A DNA stretch of 64,000 nucleotides from Chloroflexaceae bacterium (GTDB lineage Bacteria > Chloroflexota > Chloroflexia > Chloroflexales > Chloroflexaceae). Positions 62,418 through 64,000 of the stretch are shown piece by piece (the first letter of the stretch is position 1; the number at the start of each line of letters is the position of its first letter). Location of the stretch: assembly GCA_025057155.1 (NCBI GenBank), contig JANWYD010000017.1, forward strand, positions 1-64,000, in the 5' to 3' direction. A model generated the notes under the pieces. That model saw only the letters and a program-made list of their open reading frames with translations, did not search any database and was not told the DNA's origin. The translations under genes were made by a program, and so were the position numbers.

Positions 62418-64000
62418 ATGCCTGTACATCGTCCGGCGGATCGGCTGGTGCTGCCGCCTCCTGATGCCGAGAAGTTTCAGACCGTGTGCCACTACTGCAT
62501 TGTCGGCTGCGGTTACAAGGTCTACAAGTGGCCCGAAGGTCAGGCAGGAGGCCTGCGCCCTGAGGAAAACGCATTAGGCGTTGATTATACCAAGCCGGTG
62601 GCCCCGCTGAGCGCGGATTGGATCGCCCCGGCCCACCAGACGGTCATCACCGAACGCGATGGGCGGCGCTTCCACATCGCCGTCGTGCCTGATAAGGAGT
62701 GTGTGGTTAACAAGGGCAACCATTCGGGGCGCGGCGGCACCCTCGGCGCCAGTCTCTACCGGCCCGACGGGCCAACCAGCGTGCGCCTGACCCATCCGCT
62801 GGTCTATCGCGCCACTGATCAGGTGGTGACGACCTGGGATGATGCGATCGATCTGACCGCACGGGTCATCTACGGCAGTATCCAGCGCGATGGCAACAAC
62901 TCGATCTTTATGAAGGTCTTCGACCACGGCGGCGGCGGCGGCGGATTCGAGAATAACTGGGCGGTTGGCAAATTCTTCTTTGAGGCGGTACAGACGGTCA
63001 ATTGCTCGATCCACAACCGGCCCGCCTACAACTCGGAAGTGCATGCCTCGCGCGACATGGGCGTGCCAGAATTGAATTACGCCTACGTGGACGCCCAGTT
63101 GGCCGATACCATCGTGCTCTGGGGAGCCAACTCCTTCGAGACCCAGACCAATTTCTTCCTGGTCCACATGGTGCCTAACCTGCGAGGGGTGACTGTGAAG
63201 GATAAGGAGGCCGCCCGCCCCGGTGAACTGGTCGGACCGGGCCGCATCATTATCATTGATCCGCGCCGCACCGGGACAGTGGTAGTGAGTGAGCAGGCCG
63301 GCGGTAAGGATCGCGTGCTGCATCTCCAACTCAATCCCGGCACCGACATTGTCGTGGCCAATACGCTGGCGCGGATCATCTACGAGCGCGAGTGGCACGA
63401 TAAAAACTTCCTGGCCAACCGCGTCGAAGCCGAGACCGTGCAGCCGTTCCTCGACCAGAGCCTGCAGATGGCGAAGGGTCTGGATGAAGTGCTCGCCGAG
63501 GCGGAACGCATCACCGGCCTCTCGCGGGCTCAGCTCGAGCAGGCGGCAAGCTGGATCGCCGAGACCAAGGTTGATGGCAGTCGCCCGCGCACCCTGATCC
63601 TCTACGAGAAGGGGGTTATCTGGGGGTTGAAAAACTACCAGAATGTCGGCAGTGTCGTCAACCTGGCCCTGCTGACCGGGAACTTCGGCAAGCCCGGCAC
63701 GGGTTGCGGGCGTCTGGGCGGCCACCAGGAAGGCTACACCCGCCCGAGCTATAAGGGGCCGCGCCCTGCGCCATATATAGACGATCTCTTGAGCCAGGGT
63801 CAGGGAAGTGTGTTTTATGTGGCAGGGTGCAATCCGGCGGTGACCACGCTCAACGCTCAGCGTATGCGCGAGACCCTGCAGACCCGTGGTAAACTGGTGC
63901 GCGATGCCCTGGACGCCAATTTCGCCGCTGACAATGCCGCCAGAGCGCAGGCTGTGCTCGACGCGATCAGCCGGGGGGGGCTATTCATCATCGTTCAGGA
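62418..64000 (+). CDS. aioA: Arsenite oxidase large (molybdopterin) subunit, 5' part
   Basis: ATG 62418 with AGGAGG 7 bases upstream; 527 residues visible of the usual 820-850, cut by the window end. The [3Fe-4S] motif CHYCIVGCGYKVYKW (Cys24, 27, 31) with Ser in NKGNHSGRGG and no fourth Cys is diagnostic for AioA of the DMSO reductase family. Also present: FDHGGGGGGFENNWAVGKFFFE, NRPAYNSEVHASRDMG, WGANSFETQTNFFLVH, and IIIDPRRT. It oxidises arsenite to arsenate outside the cytoplasm, exported by the Tat signal of AioB. The frame stays open to the last base. Confidence 0.95.
   Translation, partial: MPVHRPADRLVLPPPDAEKFQTVCHYCIVGCGYKVYKWPEGQAGGLRPEENALGVDYTKPVAPLSADWIAPAHQTVITERDGRRFHIAVVPDKECVVNKGNHSGRGGTLGASLYRPDGPTSVRLTHPLVYRATDQVVTTWDDAIDLTARVIYGSIQRDGNNSIFMKVFDHGGGGGGFENNWAVGKFFFEAVQTVNCSIHNRPAYNSEVHASRDMGVPELNYAYVDAQLADTIVLWGANSFETQTNFFLVHMVPNLRGVTVKDKEAARPGELVGPGRIIIIDPRRTGTVVVSEQAGGKDRVLHLQLNPGTDIVVANTLARIIYEREWHDKNFLANRVEAETVQPFLDQSLQMAKGLDEVLAEAERITGLSRAQLEQAASWIAETKVDGSRPRTLILYEKGVIWGLKNYQNVGSVVNLALLTGNFGKPGTGCGRLGGHQEGYTRPSYKGPRPAPYIDDLLSQGQGSVFYVAGCNPAVTTLNAQRMRETLQTRGKLVRDALDANFAADNAARAQAVLDAISRGGLFIIVQ

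Overview
The window comes from a GC-rich bacterium, most probably a Chloroflexota of the Roseiflexus/Chloroflexus group. Evidence: an auracyanin-type blue copper lipoprotein, a compact nifH-nifB-nifD-nifK cluster of the type known from Roseiflexus, an aioB-aioA arsenite oxidase pair, many GAF-domain two-component proteins, type 2 isopentenyl-diphosphate isomerase, and lipoproteins with Thr/Pro- or Ala/Pro-rich linkers. No rRNA, tRNA or CRISPR array was recognised. Both ends cut a gene: a LuxR/MalT-like regulator at the left and AioA at the right.

Layout. 1-7 kb: partial MalT-like regulator, RpiB, SqdX-like glycosyltransferase, a divergent pair (glycoside-hydrolase-like membrane protein / AIM24 protein), auracyanin, adenine phosphoribosyltransferase. 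7-12.3 kb: a minus-strand nif operon, nifH-nifB-nifD-nifK plus a 70-residue protein, without nifE or nifN; NifD resembles AnfD/VnfD at its N-terminus. 13-18.7 kb: MalQ, RecF, type 2 IDI, a CXXC-less HMA-like protein and an alpha/beta-hydrolase-fold protein whose nucleophile serine is glycine. The last is coupled to a 2800-residue histidine kinase with about fourteen GAF modules (18.7-27 kb), preceded by a REC/degenerate-GGDEF protein and a left-handed beta-helix protein. 30-34 kb: copper-type genes (CopC, a frameshifted CopC-CopD) and lipoproteins. 34-41 kb: rpmB flanked by two broken genes, a Tat-exported cyclase, OsmC, two secreted carbohydrate-active lipoproteins, DUF427. 40.2-41.9 kb: an isolated two-gene module (winged-helix + DUF488, and an unknown partner). 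42-56 kb: two subtilases, one with DUF4397 domains inserted in its catalytic domain, a four-domain DUF4397 protein, and an imuA-imuB-DUF6504-dnaE2 mutagenesis cluster. 57-64 kb: two glycosyltransferases, a NarL-type two-component pair and aioBA.

The intergenic DNA holds several dispersed repeat families: two MITE-like elements, each found twice in opposite orientations (one with 11-bp target duplications), a palindrome built on GGGGAAACCCGGTTTCCCC seen at least seven times, and a palindrome built on CTGGGAGGGC/GCCCTCCCAG. They lie mostly between genes, often at convergent ends. One MITE sits beside a gene remnant and another separates members of the imu cluster.

Most notable are the nif cluster lacking nifEN, the giant GAF kinase with its serine-less hydrolase partner, the winged-helix/DUF488 pair, the subtilase with DUF4397 domains placed between catalytic His and the next core strand, and the repeat families. 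All functional calls come from reading motifs by eye; no database search was run.
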